A stretch of 42,170 nucleotides of DNA from Streptomyces sp. NRRL F-2664 (GTDB taxonomy: Bacteria; Actinomycetota; Actinomycetes; Streptomycetales; Streptomycetaceae): the NCBI RefSeq assembly GCF_000719345.1, contig NZ_JOFX01000047.1, positions 1 through 42,170 on the forward strand. The letters run 5' to 3'. Below, in pieces: positions 25,615 to 34,044 of the stretch. The position numbers were made by a program, and so were the translations under genes. Position 1 is the stretch's first letter. Each line of letters starts with the position of its first letter. The notes under the pieces were generated by a model. That model was not told where the DNA came from, did no database searches, and saw only the letters and a list, made by a program, of their open reading frames with translations.

Positions 25615-26202
25615 ATGGCCAGACCACCCCGCTTCGACAGCGACCAGATCCTCGACGCCGCGGTGCGGCTGGCCGCCTCGGCCGGACCGGCCGGCGTCAC
25701 CATGTCCGCCGTCGCCCAGGCGATCGGCGCGCCCAGCGGTTCCATGTACCACCGCTTCGCCGGACGCACCGCCCTGCTCGCCGAGGTGTGGCTGCGGACC
25801 GTCGAGCGGTTCCAGGAGGGCTACCTCGCCGGCCTCCAGGGCGAGCCCGACCCGCCCAAGGCCGCCCGTACGGCCGCCCGCCACGTCGTCGCATGGAGCC
25901 GCGCCCAGCCGGAGGAGGCCGCCCTCCTCCTCCACGGCGCCGCGGAGTTCGGCCGTGCCGACTGGTCCGAGGAGCACATCAGGCGTGCCGACGCCGGAAA
26001 CGAGCGCGTGTACGCGGCCGTCGGCGGCCTCGCCGCGGCTCTGGGGGCCGCCGACGCCCAGGGCCGGGACCGGATCGCCCTGGCCCTGATCGACCTGCCG
26101 CTGTCGGTCGTCCGCCGCTACCTGCGCGCCGGCGAGCCGCTGCCCCCTCATGCCGAGGACCTGGCCGAGGAATGCGCGGCAGCGCTGCTCGCCGGCCGGT
26201 AG
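25615..26202 (+). CDS. TetR-family transcriptional regulator
   Basis: The 195-aa protein has the N-terminal TetR helix-turn-helix: DQILDAAVRLAASAGPAGVTM, then AVAQAIGAPSGSMYHRFAGRTAL (about 31-57). The C-terminal half is a helical ligand-binding domain with no recognisable ligand. It probably represses itself and the divergent SRPBCC gene through the inverted repeat at 25560-25601. ATG 25615 has no ribosome site; TACTCT 7 bases upstream suggests a leaderless mRNA. Confidence 0.92.
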   Translation: MARPPRFDSDQILDAAVRLAASAGPAGVTMSAVAQAIGAPSGSMYHRFAGRTALLAEVWLRTVERFQEGYLAGLQGEPDPPKAARTAARHVVAWSRAQPEEAALLLHGAAEFGRADWSEEHIRRADAGNERVYAAVGGLAAALGAADAQGRDRIALALIDLPLSVVRRYLRAGEPLPPHAEDLAEECAAALLAGR

Positions 26203-26215
26203 GGCCGCACACCCC

Positions 26216-27286
26216 CTAGGCCCCGGGCACCTCCCTCCGCGCGTCCGGGGCGGGCACCGCGGGGGCCGTGGCGATGCGGGGGAGGGCGTAGGGGTGGTGG
26301 GCGGCCAGCCAGGTGATCATCTGCTCGCGGACCGTGCAGCGCAGCGTCCAGAGGTCGTCGGCGTCCTTGGCGGTGACCACGGCGCGGATCTGGACCGTGT
26401 GCGGTGTGGTGTCCGTCACGGCCAGGCCGCCGCCGCGGCCGTCCCATTCGGGAAGTTCCGCCAGGACCTGCCGGAACCGCTCGCGCATCAGGTCCACGGG
26501 AGCGCTGTGGTCCAGGTGCCAGAAGACCGTGCCGGTCATCTGCGCGCCGCCGCGCGACCAGTTCTCGTACGGCTTGCTCGTGAAGTACGACACAGGCATC
26601 GTGATGCGGCGCTCGTCCCAGGTGCGGACGGTCAGGAAGGTCAGGGTGATCTCCTCGACCCGGCCCCACTCCTTGTCGACGACCACGGTGTCGCCGATGC
26701 GGACGGTGTCGCCGAAGGCGATCTGGAGGCCGGCGAAGAGGTTGCTCAGCGAGGACTGGGCGGCGATGCCGGCGACGATGCCGAGGACGCCGGCGGAGGC
26801 CAGCAGCGAGGCGCCGACCGTGCGCATGGGCGGGAAGGTCAGCAGCATCGCGGCCGCCGCCACCACGACCACCACCGCCGCGACCACGCGTTGGATCAGC
26901 GTGACCTGGGTGCGCACCCTGCGTACCCGGGCCTCGTCCGCCGCCACGGCGGCGTAGCGCGCGTACGCGGAGTCCACCGCGGCCGTCGCGATGCGCACCG
27001 CCAGCCACGCCGCCGAGGCGATCAGCACCAGGGTGAGGAGGCGGCCGACGCCGAGCGGATGGTCGGGCAGGATGCCCGCCCGGCGGTAGGAGCCCCGGAG
27101 CAGGGAGGTGCACAGCACCACCTGGAAGGGGACCCGGCAGCGGCGCAGCAGTCCCCACAGGGGGGTCTCGGGATGCCGGGCGTCGGCCCGGCGCAGCAGC
27201 AGGTCGAGCACCCAGCCCGCGGTCAGGGTGGCGACCAGGACGGCGCCGACGACCGACAGCGGGCGCAGGAAGTTCTCCGTCTCCAT
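26216..27286 (-). CDS. MscS-family mechanosensitive ion channel
   Basis: The 356-aa protein has three or four transmembrane helices (about 8-30, 60-82, 108-130) and the MscS pore and beta domain: GIVAGIAAQSSLSNLFAGLQ followed by IAFGDTVRIGDTVVVDKEWGRVEEITLT, and a C-terminal cytoplasmic domain. MscS channels release solutes on hypo-osmotic shock. ATG 27286 begins METENFLRP. TACGTT (27299-27294) lies 7 bases upstream, consistent with a leaderless mRNA. It is convergent with tetR (13 bases between stops) and divergent from the hydrolase gene (63 bases). Confidence 0.9.
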   Translation of the reverse strand: METENFLRPLSVVGAVLVATLTAGWVLDLLLRRADARHPETPLWGLLRRCRVPFQVVLCTSLLRGSYRRAGILPDHPLGVGRLLTLVLIASAAWLAVRIATAAVDSAYARYAAVAADEARVRRVRTQVTLIQRVVAAVVVVVAAAAMLLTFPPMRTVGASLLASAGVLGIVAGIAAQSSLSNLFAGLQIAFGDTVRIGDTVVVDKEWGRVEEITLTFLTVRTWDERRITMPVSYFTSKPYENWSRGGAQMTGTVFWHLDHSAPVDLMRERFRQVLAELPEWDGRGGGLAVTDTTPHTVQIRAVVTAKDADDLWTLRCTVREQMITWLAAHHPYALPRIATAPAVPAPDARREVPGA

Positions 27287-27349
27287 GGGGACGAACGTAG
27301 CGGGAAGCCGCAGGGCCGTGGAGCCCGCGTCGGCTGGCACGATGGAGGC

Positions 27350-27919
27350 ATGAACATCATGCTCTTCCACTCGACGTACGGGTTGCGGCCCGCGGTGCAC
27401 GCGGCGGCCGACCGGCTGCGCGCGGCCGGTCACCAGGTCCAGGTGCCGGACCTCTTCGACGGGCGCACCTTCGACACCGTCGAGGAGGGCATGGCCCACC
27501 AGGAGGAGATCGGCCGTGACGAGCTGCTGAAGCGGGCGGTGCTGGCCTCGGCCCCGCACTCCGACCAGGGACTGGTCTACGCGGGCTTCTCCTTCGGCGG
27601 TTCCCTCGCCCAGCACCTGGCGCTGGCCGACGAGAAGGCGCGCGGCCTGCTGCTCCTGCACGGCACGGCGGACCTGGAGGACGGCGCCTCGGTGGACGAA
27701 CTCCCGGTGCAGCTGCACATCGCCGACCCGGACCCGTTCGAGCCGCACGACTGGCTGACGGCCTGGTACCTGCGCATGCAGCGGGCCGGGGCGGACGTCG
27801 AGGTCCACAGCTACCCGGGTGCCGGGCACCTGTTCACCGACCCGGACCTCGACGACTACGACGCCGAGGCGGCGGAGGAGGCGTGGAGGACCGCTGTCGG
27901 CTTCCTCGACAGCCTGTAG
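27350..27919 (+). CDS. Dienelactone-hydrolase-like alpha/beta hydrolase
   Basis: The 189-aa protein has the dienelactone hydrolase fold in short form. The nucleophile elbow is GFSFGG (Ser), where classical dienelactone hydrolases have Cys in GYCFGG. An acid in HIADPDPF and a His in GAGHLFTD complete a probable triad. Substrate is unknown. ATG 27350 lies only 1 base after GGAGG but 6 bases after CACGAT (27338-27343), so a leaderless mRNA is likely; a second in-frame ATG at 27359 is spaced 10 bases from GGAGG and is the alternative. Confidence 0.82.
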   Translation: MNIMLFHSTYGLRPAVHAAADRLRAAGHQVQVPDLFDGRTFDTVEEGMAHQEEIGRDELLKRAVLASAPHSDQGLVYAGFSFGGSLAQHLALADEKARGLLLLHGTADLEDGASVDELPVQLHIADPDPFEPHDWLTAWYLRMQRAGADVEVHSYPGAGHLFTDPDLDDYDAEAAEEAWRTAVGFLDSL

Positions 27920-27946
27920 GCAGCGTCGGGCTGCCGGACGTGCAGA

Positions 27947-27980
27947 AGGGCCCGGACCGGCGGATGCCGGCCCGGGCCCT
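27947..27980. terminator. Bidirectional hairpin terminator
   Basis: AGGGCCCGG (27947-27955) pairs with CCGGGCCCT (27972-27980), and inner CCGGC pairs with GCCGG around GGAT. It lies between the convergent hydrolase and M43 peptidase genes and can serve both. Confidence 0.82.
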
Positions 27981-27994
27981 CCTCGTCCGGGGGG

Positions 27995-28987
27995 TCAGCC
28001 CGCCCGGTAGGCAGTCCAGTTGCTGCTCATGCGGGCCACCTGGCCGGCCGTGAACTGGTACATGCAGGAGTCGTACGTGTAGTCCATGAAGTTGCGGATC
28101 GGGTCCGCGCCGGGCTTGCTGGCGCAGCTGTCGCGCCCGGTCGGGCACTCGTACGCGGCGCTCTTCTCGGCCGGGGTGTCGGAGACGTAGTCGCCGTTGC
28201 CGTTGCAGCCGCCCTGGAAGGTGTGGTACAGCCCGAGCCAGTGGCCGACCTCGTGGGTGGCGGTGTCGCCCTCGTTGTAGTTGGCCGAGGAGCCGCCGGG
28301 CAGCGAGCTGTCCAGCACGACCACGCCGTCCATCTTCGGGTTGGAGGCGTAGGAGGTCGGGAAGGTCGCCCAGCCGAGGAGGCCGCCGGAGAGCTTGGCG
28401 GTGTAGAAGTTGAGCGCGCCCGGGCCGCCCTGGCGCAGGGTGTTCTTCATGTCCTTCTCGGCCTGGGAGCCGGAGGCCAGGTTGTACCAGGACGCGTTGT
28501 CCGTGTAGTCGGTCGACGCCAGGGTGAACTGGAAGTTCGTGTTGACGTTGCCGGTGCCCTGGCCGCCGTAGGCCGCGTTCAGGACCGCGAGCTGCTTGCT
28601 GACGTCCGTGGACGTGAGCTTGCCGGTGGTGCCGGAGTGGATGACGTGGAAGTACACGGGGATGTTCACGACGGCCTCGGCGGCGGCGAGGCTGCGCTGC
28701 GGCTGGTTCTTGAGGGCCTTGTCCAGCTTCGACTTCAGGTCGGCGTCCATGGCCTTCGCCTGGGCGTCGGTGACCTCGTTCGGCTCGTGCGCGTGCTCGT
28801 CGTGGGCGCGGGCGACGCGGGCGTTGGCGGGCGCGGCGGCCTCGTCGGCGCACACCTCGGCGGGGGTCTTGGCGGCCGCGAGCGTGGTGGGCGCGGCGAG
28901 CGGGGTGAAGGCCAGGGTGCCGGCCAGCACGGCCGTGCCCATGAGGCGGCGGCGAAGAAGGGGGGATATGCGGGCGTTCGCGCGCAC
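27995..28987 (-). CDS. Secreted M43 (pappalysin-like) zinc metalloprotease
   Basis: The 330-aa protein has a signal peptide (basic start, then hydrophobic 16-38), a charged propeptide-like region (40-100) and a metzincin catalytic domain. The zinc motif is [11 protein letters not shown] (His245, Glu246, His249, His255) with a Met-turn at [11 protein letters not shown] (Met301). Four Cys (261, 281, 288, 308) in the catalytic domain could form disulfides. It is likely an extracellular peptidase. GTG 28987 follows GAGGAG. TTGACC (29084-29079) and CATAAG (29061-29056), spaced 17, form a candidate promoter with a leader of about 60 bases. Confidence 0.9.
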   Translation of the reverse strand: MRANARISPLLRRRLMGTAVLAGTLAFTPLAAPTTLAAAKTPAEVCADEAAAPANARVARAHDEHAHEPNEVTDAQAKAMDADLKSKLDKALKNQPQRSLAAAEAVVNIPVYFHVIHSGTTGKLTSTDVSKQLAVLNAAYGGQGTGNVNTNFQFTLASTDYTDNASWYNLASGSQAEKDMKNTLRQGGPGALNFYTAKLSGGLLGWATFPTSYASNPKMDGVVVLDSSLPGGSSANYNEGDTATHEVGHWLGLYHTFQGGCNGNGDYVSDTPAEKSAAYECPTGRDSCASKPGADPIRNFMDYTYDSCMYQFTAGQVARMSSNWTAYRAG

Positions 28988-29055
28988 GTGTGCTCCTCGC
29001 GAGTGGGGATCGTGGGGGGTGGTGGCCTGAAGGATCTTCTTCAGCTGGCGGGAAG

Positions 29056-29084
29056 CTTATGTGTGCATGACATATTCAGGTCAA
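29056..29084 (-). promoter_or_regulatory. Candidate promoter of the M43 protease gene
   Basis: TTGACC (29084-29079) and CATAAG (29061-29056) are spaced by 17 bases on the minus strand, in the most AT-rich part of the gap between phoD and the protease gene. The -35 is five of six to consensus. Confidence 0.5.
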
Positions 29085-29119
29085 GTGTCTTACGTAAAAG
29101 ATTTGTTGCCGAAGACGCA

Positions 29120-29153
29120 CAGGGGGCGCCTGGTATGTACCAGACGCCCCCTG
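29120..29153 (-). terminator. Hairpin terminator after phoD
   Basis: CAGGGGGCG (29120-29128) pairs with CGCCCCCTG (29145-29153). After a C-A mismatch, CTGGT pairs with ACCAG around ATGT. It lies 23 bases after the phoD stop. Confidence 0.83.
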
Positions 29154-29175
29154 TCGCAACAGATTTGACAGTGGA

Positions 29176-30837
29176 TCAGCGGACCGGCTGGTGCACCCGC
29201 TCGACCTTCTGGGTGCCGTTCAGGGTGCGGTAGGAGCGGGACCACGCGGACGTGGCGCCGGGCCGGCGCTTGTCGGAGATGACGTAGTAGTCCATCTGCG
29301 AACGCTCCGGCGTCACGTCCAGCACGCCGTAGCCGTGCGCGTCCATGTCGAGCCACTTCACGTGCCAGTTGGCGGCCTTGATCGCGGACTCGGCCACCAG
29401 CGAGACCGTGTCCGGCAGCACGTGGAGGATGTCGTCGAGGTTGTCCGAGGTCACCGACGTGACGACGAACTCGGTCGCCGCCGTGCCCGACCCGGGGTAG
29501 GTGGCCATGTTCACCGGGACCTCGTTCGCCCAGGCCATGTGGATGTCACCGGTCAGGAACACCGTGTTCTTGACGTTCCGGTCCTTCAGGTGGCCCAGCA
29601 GCTCCTTGCGGTCGTCCGTGTACCCGTCCCACTGGTCGACATTGACGGCTATGCCGCCCTCGGGCAGGCCGAGCAGCTCGGCGAGCGGCCCCAGCAGGTG
29701 AGCGGGCAGCGAGCCGAAGGCGACCGGCGAGATCATCACGGACGTGCCGACCAGCTTCCAGGTCGCGTCGGATCCGGCGAGGCCCGACTTGAGCCAGTCC
29801 AGCTGGGCGCGCCCGGTGATGCTGCGCTCCGGGTCGTCCACCGCGCCGCTCCCCACCTTGGCCTGCTGGGAGCGGAAGGAGCGCAGGTCCAGCAGGTGGA
29901 GGTCGGCGAGGGTGCCGAAGCGCAGCCTGCGGTAGACGGTCCCCGCGGTCGAGGTCCGTACCGGCATCCACTCGAAGTACGCCTGCTTCGCGGCCTCGGC
30001 GCGCGCCGCCCAGTCGCCCTCGGCGCCCGCCGTGTGGTTCTCGGCGCCGCCGGACCACATGTCGTTCGCGAACTCGTGGTCGTCCCAGATGGCGATGACC
30101 GGGTGCGCCCGGTGCAGCGCCTGGAGGTCCGCGTCCGTCTTGTACGTGCCGTGCCGGGTGCGGTAATCGGCCAGCGAGAGGATCTCGTGCTTCGGATCGT
30201 GCTGGCGCACGGTGTACTTGGCCTCCGGGTAGCCCCCGGACGGGTACTCGTATATGTAGTCGCCCAGGTGCAGGACCGCGTGCAGGTCCGTACGGGCGGC
30301 CAGGTGGCGGTAGGCCGAGAAGTAGCCGGACTCCCAGTTGGCGCAGGAGACCACGCCGAGGCGGACCTGCGCGGTGGTCACGTCGTGGCCGGGGGTGGTC
30401 AGGGTGCGTCCGACGGGGGAGACGGCGGAGCCGGCGGTGAACCGGTACCAGTAGGGCGTCTGCGGCTGGAGCCCCCGCACGTCCACCTTGACCGTGTGGT
30501 CGGCGGTCGCGCTCGTGGTGACGGTACCCCGGGCGACGACACGGGAGAAGGCCTGGTCCGCGGCCACCTCCCAGCCCACCTGGACGGCCGGGCCGAGTCC
30601 GGAGCCGGGGGCGGCCTCGGGGGCGGGGGTGACGCGGGTCCACAGCAGGACGCCGTCGGGCAGCGGGTCGCCGGAGGCGACGCCGTGCAGGAAGGCGGGC
30701 GCGGTGCCCGCCGCGTGGGCGGTTCCGGCGCCCAGCGAGGTGAGAGGGGCCAGCGTGGCCGTGGCCGCCGCAGCGAGGACGACGGTACGGCGCCGGGGCG
30801 TTGCCGCGGCCTGGGAAGGGATGAGATGACTGGTCAC
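29176..30837 (-). CDS. phoD: PhoD-family alkaline phosphatase
   Basis: PhoD is a secreted phosphodiesterase/alkaline phosphatase that recovers phosphate and uses Ca and Fe. The 553-aa protein has a Tat-like signal peptide ([15 protein letters not shown], cleavage likely after AHA near 42) and then the PhoD domains: [40 protein letters not shown] and TGDIHMAW, which carry the metal ligands. GTG 30837 lies 8 bases after TAATAT (30851-30846), so the mRNA may be leaderless. Upstream GT(T/A)CC-type repeats every 12 bases may be a PHO-box-like site. Confidence 0.92.
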   Translation of the reverse strand: MTSHLIPSQAAATPRRRTVVLAAAATATLAPLTSLGAGTAHAAGTAPAFLHGVASGDPLPDGVLLWTRVTPAPEAAPGSGLGPAVQVGWEVAADQAFSRVVARGTVTTSATADHTVKVDVRGLQPQTPYWYRFTAGSAVSPVGRTLTTPGHDVTTAQVRLGVVSCANWESGYFSAYRHLAARTDLHAVLHLGDYIYEYPSGGYPEAKYTVRQHDPKHEILSLADYRTRHGTYKTDADLQALHRAHPVIAIWDDHEFANDMWSGGAENHTAGAEGDWAARAEAAKQAYFEWMPVRTSTAGTVYRRLRFGTLADLHLLDLRSFRSQQAKVGSGAVDDPERSITGRAQLDWLKSGLAGSDATWKLVGTSVMISPVAFGSLPAHLLGPLAELLGLPEGGIAVNVDQWDGYTDDRKELLGHLKDRNVKNTVFLTGDIHMAWANEVPVNMATYPGSGTAATEFVVTSVTSDNLDDILHVLPDTVSLVAESAIKAANWHVKWLDMDAHGYGVLDVTPERSQMDYYVISDKRRPGATSAWSRSYRTLNGTQKVERVHQPVR

Positions 30838-30845
30838 GGCCGGTC

Positions 30846-30886
30846 ATATTACCGACGGGTACAGGGCGGGGAACAGATGTCGGAAC
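30846..30886 (-). promoter_or_regulatory. phoD promoter with 12-bp direct repeats
   Basis: On the minus strand GTTCCGACATCT (30886-30875), GTTCCCCGCCCT (30874-30863) and GTACCCGTCGGT (30862-30851) repeat every 12 bases in the -35 region, followed by the -10 TAATAT (30851-30846). Streptomyces PHO boxes are GTTCACC-type direct repeats of 11 bases, so this is similar but not exact. Confidence 0.4.
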
Positions 30887-30887
30887 G

Positions 30888-30926
30888 CAACGGGCGGGCG
30901 AACTCTGGGAGTTCGCCCGCCCGTTG
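30888..30926. terminator. Strong hairpin terminator after the DsbA-like gene
   Basis: AACGGGCGGGCGAACTC (30889-30905) pairs perfectly with GAGTTCGCCCGCCCGTT (30909-30925) around TGG, with one more C-G pair outside. It lies 52 bases after the DsbA-like stop and immediately before the phoD promoter. Confidence 0.88.
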
Positions 30927-30977
30927 GCCCGTGTGCGGGCCGGCCGGTCCGGAAGTACCCGTCCCGGAACGTCCGGA

Positions 30978-31772
30978 TCAGCCCTGCAGGGCCTTGTCGA
31001 TCGCCGCCGTGAACTGCTCCGCCGTCTGCGGAGTGTCGATCTTCTTGCCGTCCATCTTCAGGGTCGGCGTACCCTTCACGCCCGACTTGTCGAAGGCCTT
31101 CGACATCTCCAGCGCCCACCGGTCGAACGTGCCGTCCTCGACGGCCTTCTTGAACTCGGCGTTGCCCTTGAGCGCCGGGACGGTGTCCGCGACCTTCAGC
31201 AGGTAGTCGTCCTTGGCGAAGCTGTCGACGGTCTCCTCGGGGTGCTGCTCCTTGGAGTACAGGGCGCCCTTGAACTCCAGGAACGCCTCCGGGCTGACGT
31301 TCAGCGCCGCGCCCAGCGCGCTCAGCGCGTTCTTCGAGCCCTCGCCCTTGACCGCGTTGTCGATGAAGGTGGCGCCCACGTACTGGAGCTTGTACTTGCC
31401 CGCGTCGACGTCCTTCTTGATCTGCTCGCCGGCTGCCTGCTCGAAGGAGGCGCAGGCCGGGCAGCGCGAGTCCTCGTACAGCTCCAGCGTCTTCTTCGCG
31501 TCGGCCTTGCCGACGACGACCGTGGTGCCGTCCTCGCCCGTGGTGTTCTTCGGCTTGACCAGCTCGGCCTTGGCGGCCTTCTCCCAGTGGTCGGGCTCGT
31601 TGGCCTTCATGACCCCGTAGGCGATACCGCCGGCCAGACCCAGCGCGGCGACCACGCCGACGCCGACTATGACCTGCCTCCGGATCCGGTCCTTCTTGGC
31701 CTGCGCCTCGCGCTCGGCGCGCAGCCGCTCGCGGGCCGCCGCCTTGTTCGCCTGGCTGTTGCGTGAACTCAT
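30978..31772 (-). CDS. Membrane-anchored DsbA-like thioredoxin-fold protein
   Basis: The 264-aa protein has a basic helical N-terminus (1-32), one transmembrane helix (about 34-55) and an external thioredoxin-fold domain with the active site RCPAC (Cys104, Cys107) and the cis-proline loop GVKGTPTLKM near 233-242. It is a DsbA-type protein (older label DSBA oxidoreductase) that probably handles disulfides outside the membrane. Of two adjacent ATGs, 31772 is chosen because GGAG lies 6 bases upstream; 31775 is the alternative. The membrane protein gene ends 48 bases upstream, so the two may be co-transcribed. Confidence 0.88.
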   Translation of the reverse strand: MSSRNSQANKAAARERLRAEREAQAKKDRIRRQVIVGVGVVAALGLAGGIAYGVMKANEPDHWEKAAKAELVKPKNTTGEDGTTVVVGKADAKKTLELYEDSRCPACASFEQAAGEQIKKDVDAGKYKLQYVGATFIDNAVKGEGSKNALSALGAALNVSPEAFLEFKGALYSKEQHPEETVDSFAKDDYLLKVADTVPALKGNAEFKKAVEDGTFDRWALEMSKAFDKSGVKGTPTLKMDGKKIDTPQTAEQFTAAIDKALQG

Positions 31773-31820
31773 CATGATCTCCGTGGTGTGTGACAGGGGG
31801 AAGGGACTGCCGTACGTGCG

Positions 31821-32510
31821 TCAGGCGCGCGCGAGCGCACCGAGCACGGGAGGTCCCCGCCGTCCCACGGAGTGCGCGGGGAAACGCGTACGGGCCCCGG
31901 CACCCGCCGCCACCGCCCGCAGCCCCCGCCGTACCGGCCCGGAAGCCACCGCGACCGCGGCCGCCGCCAGTCGCAGCGGCCGGAACGCGAAGGCCGCCAC
32001 CGCCCGCAGCAGCCGGCCCACCGCCCGCTCGCCGTGGCGCAGCCAGAGGGCGGCGAGCAGCCCCACCGACACGTGACCGCCGAGCAGCAGCCACGGCGTG
32101 TACGGCCCCGGCGAGGACAGCAGCGCCGCCGCGTCCGCGGCGGGCCCCGCCACCTCGGTCAGCGGTCCGCCCACCGGGGCGCCCCCGCACAGCTCCTCCA
32201 GGCCCATGGCGCGCAGCGGACCCGAGACGGGCCCGCCGGCCGGGCCGTAGCAGAGGTGCTGGCCGGCGGTGAAGACGGTGTCGGCGGCCAGCTCCAGCGG
32301 TACGAGCAGGCCCGCGATGGGGCCGAAACCCCGCTCACGGCCGGCGAGGGCGTAGGCGATCACGAACACGCCCGCGAAGGCCCCGCCGACCAGCGAGGGC
32401 GGCAGCGGGACCTGGGACATCAGGACGTGCGAGCCGGACGAGAGCAGCACGACGAGCGCGCTGAACAGCGCGGCCCGCAGCCCCCTGAGTCCCGTCCCGG
32501 AAAAGTCCAT
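31821..32510 (-). CDS. Conserved four-helix membrane protein, unknown function
   Basis: I do not recognise this 229-aa protein. It has about four hydrophobic helices (roughly 12-32, 38-58, 63-85, 137-158), an external loop with CYGPAGGPVSG and LEELCGGAP that holds two Cys, and an Arg-rich C-terminal tail (about 170-229). CACACT (32523-32518) lies 7 bases before ATG 32510, suggesting a leaderless start. It sits directly upstream of the DsbA-like gene on the same strand; the two loop Cys make it a possible partner, but this is inference only. Confidence 0.7.
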   Translation of the reverse strand: MDFSGTGLRGLRAALFSALVVLLSSGSHVLMSQVPLPPSLVGGAFAGVFVIAYALAGRERGFGPIAGLLVPLELAADTVFTAGQHLCYGPAGGPVSGPLRAMGLEELCGGAPVGGPLTEVAGPAADAAALLSSPGPYTPWLLLGGHVSVGLLAALWLRHGERAVGRLLRAVAAFAFRPLRLAAAAVAVASGPVRRGLRAVAAGAGARTRFPAHSVGRRGPPVLGALARA

Positions 32511-32547
32511 CCTCGCGAGTGTGCCACGTGTTCCTGTGGGCGCCGGT

Positions 32548-33873
32548 TCAGGGGGTGAGACGGCCGTTGCGGAACAGGTCCACGAAGATCTGGTGGTCGG
32601 CGCGCGCCCGCGCCCCGTACGCGTGCGCGAAGTCCACCAGCAGCCCCGCGAAACCCTCCTCGTCGGCGGCGATCGCCGCGTCGATGGCCCGCTCGGTGGA
32701 GAACGGCACCAGCGACTGCCCGCTCTCCGCCTCGTCCGCAGACGCGTGCATGGTCGCCGTGGCCCGGCCCAGGTCCGCGACGACCGCCGCGATCTCCTCC
32801 GGGTCGTCCAGGTCCGACCAGTCCAGGTCCACCGCGTACGGCGAGACCTCCGCGACCAGCTGACCCGCCCCGTCCAGCTCCGTCCAGCCCAGCCACGGGT
32901 CGGCGTGCGCCTGGAGCGCCCGCTGCGAGATCACCGTGCGGTGCCCCTCGTGCCGGAAGTACTCCCGCACCGCCCGGTCCGTGATGTGCCGGGACACCGC
33001 CGGGGTCTGCGCCTGCTTGAGGTAGATCACGACATCGTTCTCCAGGGCGTCGCTGTGCCCCTCCAGCAGGATGTTGTAGGAGGGCAGGCCCGCCGAGCCG
33101 ATGCCGACGCCCCGGCGGCCCACCACGTCCTTGACCCGGTAGGAGTCCGGCCGCACCAGGGACTCGTCGGGCAGCGTCTCCAGGTACCCGTCGAAGGCGG
33201 CCAGCACCTTGTAGCGGGTCGCGGCGTCCAGCTCGATCGACCCGCCGCCGGAACGGAAGCGGCGCTCGTAGTCCCGTATCTCCGTCATCGAGTCCAGCAG
33301 CGCGAACCGCGTGCGGGACCGGGCCGAGCGCAGCGCGCCCAGCAGCGGGCCCTCGGCGGTGTCCAGGGTGAAGGAGGGGACCTCCTCGTACTTGGCGCCC
33401 GCCGCCAGCCGGTGGATCCGCTCCCGGTAGGCGACCGCGTAGATCCGCACCAGCTCGCCTATCTGGTCGTCGCTGAGCGCCTTGGTGTAGCCGATCAGTG
33501 CGACGGAGGCCGCGAAGCGCTTGAGGTCCCAGGTGAAGGGGCCGACGTAGGCCTCGTCGAAGTCGTTGACGTTGAAGATCAGTCGGCCGTTGGAGTCCAT
33601 GTACGTGCCGAAGTTCTCGGCGTGCAGATCGCCGTGGATCCACACCCGGCCGGTCCGCTCGTCCAGGTAGGGGCCGCCGTGCCGGTCCCGCTCCAGGTCG
33701 GAGTAGAAGAGGCAGGCCGTGCCGCGGTAGAAGGCGAAGGCCGAGGCGGCCATCTTGCGGAACTTGACCTGGAAGGCAGCGGGGTCGGCTGCGAGCAGTT
33801 CACCGAACGCGGTGTCGAACACGTCGAGGATCTCCTCGGCGCGCTGCTCGTCGGTCGTCACGGGGACCGCCAT
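32548..33873 (-). CDS. DUF2252 family protein
   Basis: The 441-aa protein belongs to the uncharacterised DUF2252 family. It has phosphotransferase-like motifs: WIHGDLHAENFG (78-89) and NVNDFDEAY (101-109), which look like the catalytic loop and metal-binding Asp of aminoglycoside-phosphotransferase-fold kinases. A Gly-rich stretch VGRRGVGIGSAG (251-262) and VVIYLKQAQ (Lys286) look like the nucleotide loop and lysine but come after, not before, the catalytic loop. No substrate is known. ATG 33873 follows AGGAGG. It is divergent from dnaE and 37 bases upstream of the membrane protein gene. Confidence 0.83.
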   Translation of the reverse strand: MAVPVTTDEQRAEEILDVFDTAFGELLAADPAAFQVKFRKMAASAFAFYRGTACLFYSDLERDRHGGPYLDERTGRVWIHGDLHAENFGTYMDSNGRLIFNVNDFDEAYVGPFTWDLKRFAASVALIGYTKALSDDQIGELVRIYAVAYRERIHRLAAGAKYEEVPSFTLDTAEGPLLGALRSARSRTRFALLDSMTEIRDYERRFRSGGGSIELDAATRYKVLAAFDGYLETLPDESLVRPDSYRVKDVVGRRGVGIGSAGLPSYNILLEGHSDALENDVVIYLKQAQTPAVSRHITDRAVREYFRHEGHRTVISQRALQAHADPWLGWTELDGAGQLVAEVSPYAVDLDWSDLDDPEEIAAVVADLGRATATMHASADEAESGQSLVPFSTERAIDAAIAADEEGFAGLLVDFAHAYGARARADHQIFVDLFRNGRLTP

Positions 33874-34044
33874 GGCGGGTTCCTCCTGGTGCACGGGGTG
33901 GTACGGGCTCTGCCGGACGGGACGCCGGACCTGCGCCCCTGGTTCTGCAACGCCCGACCGTACCCCCGCGTGCCCGTGATCTGTCACCCGTGGGACGTAG
34001 GATTCGAAGCTGCCCCCTCCCCCCGCCGCCAGGAGACCAGCGCC

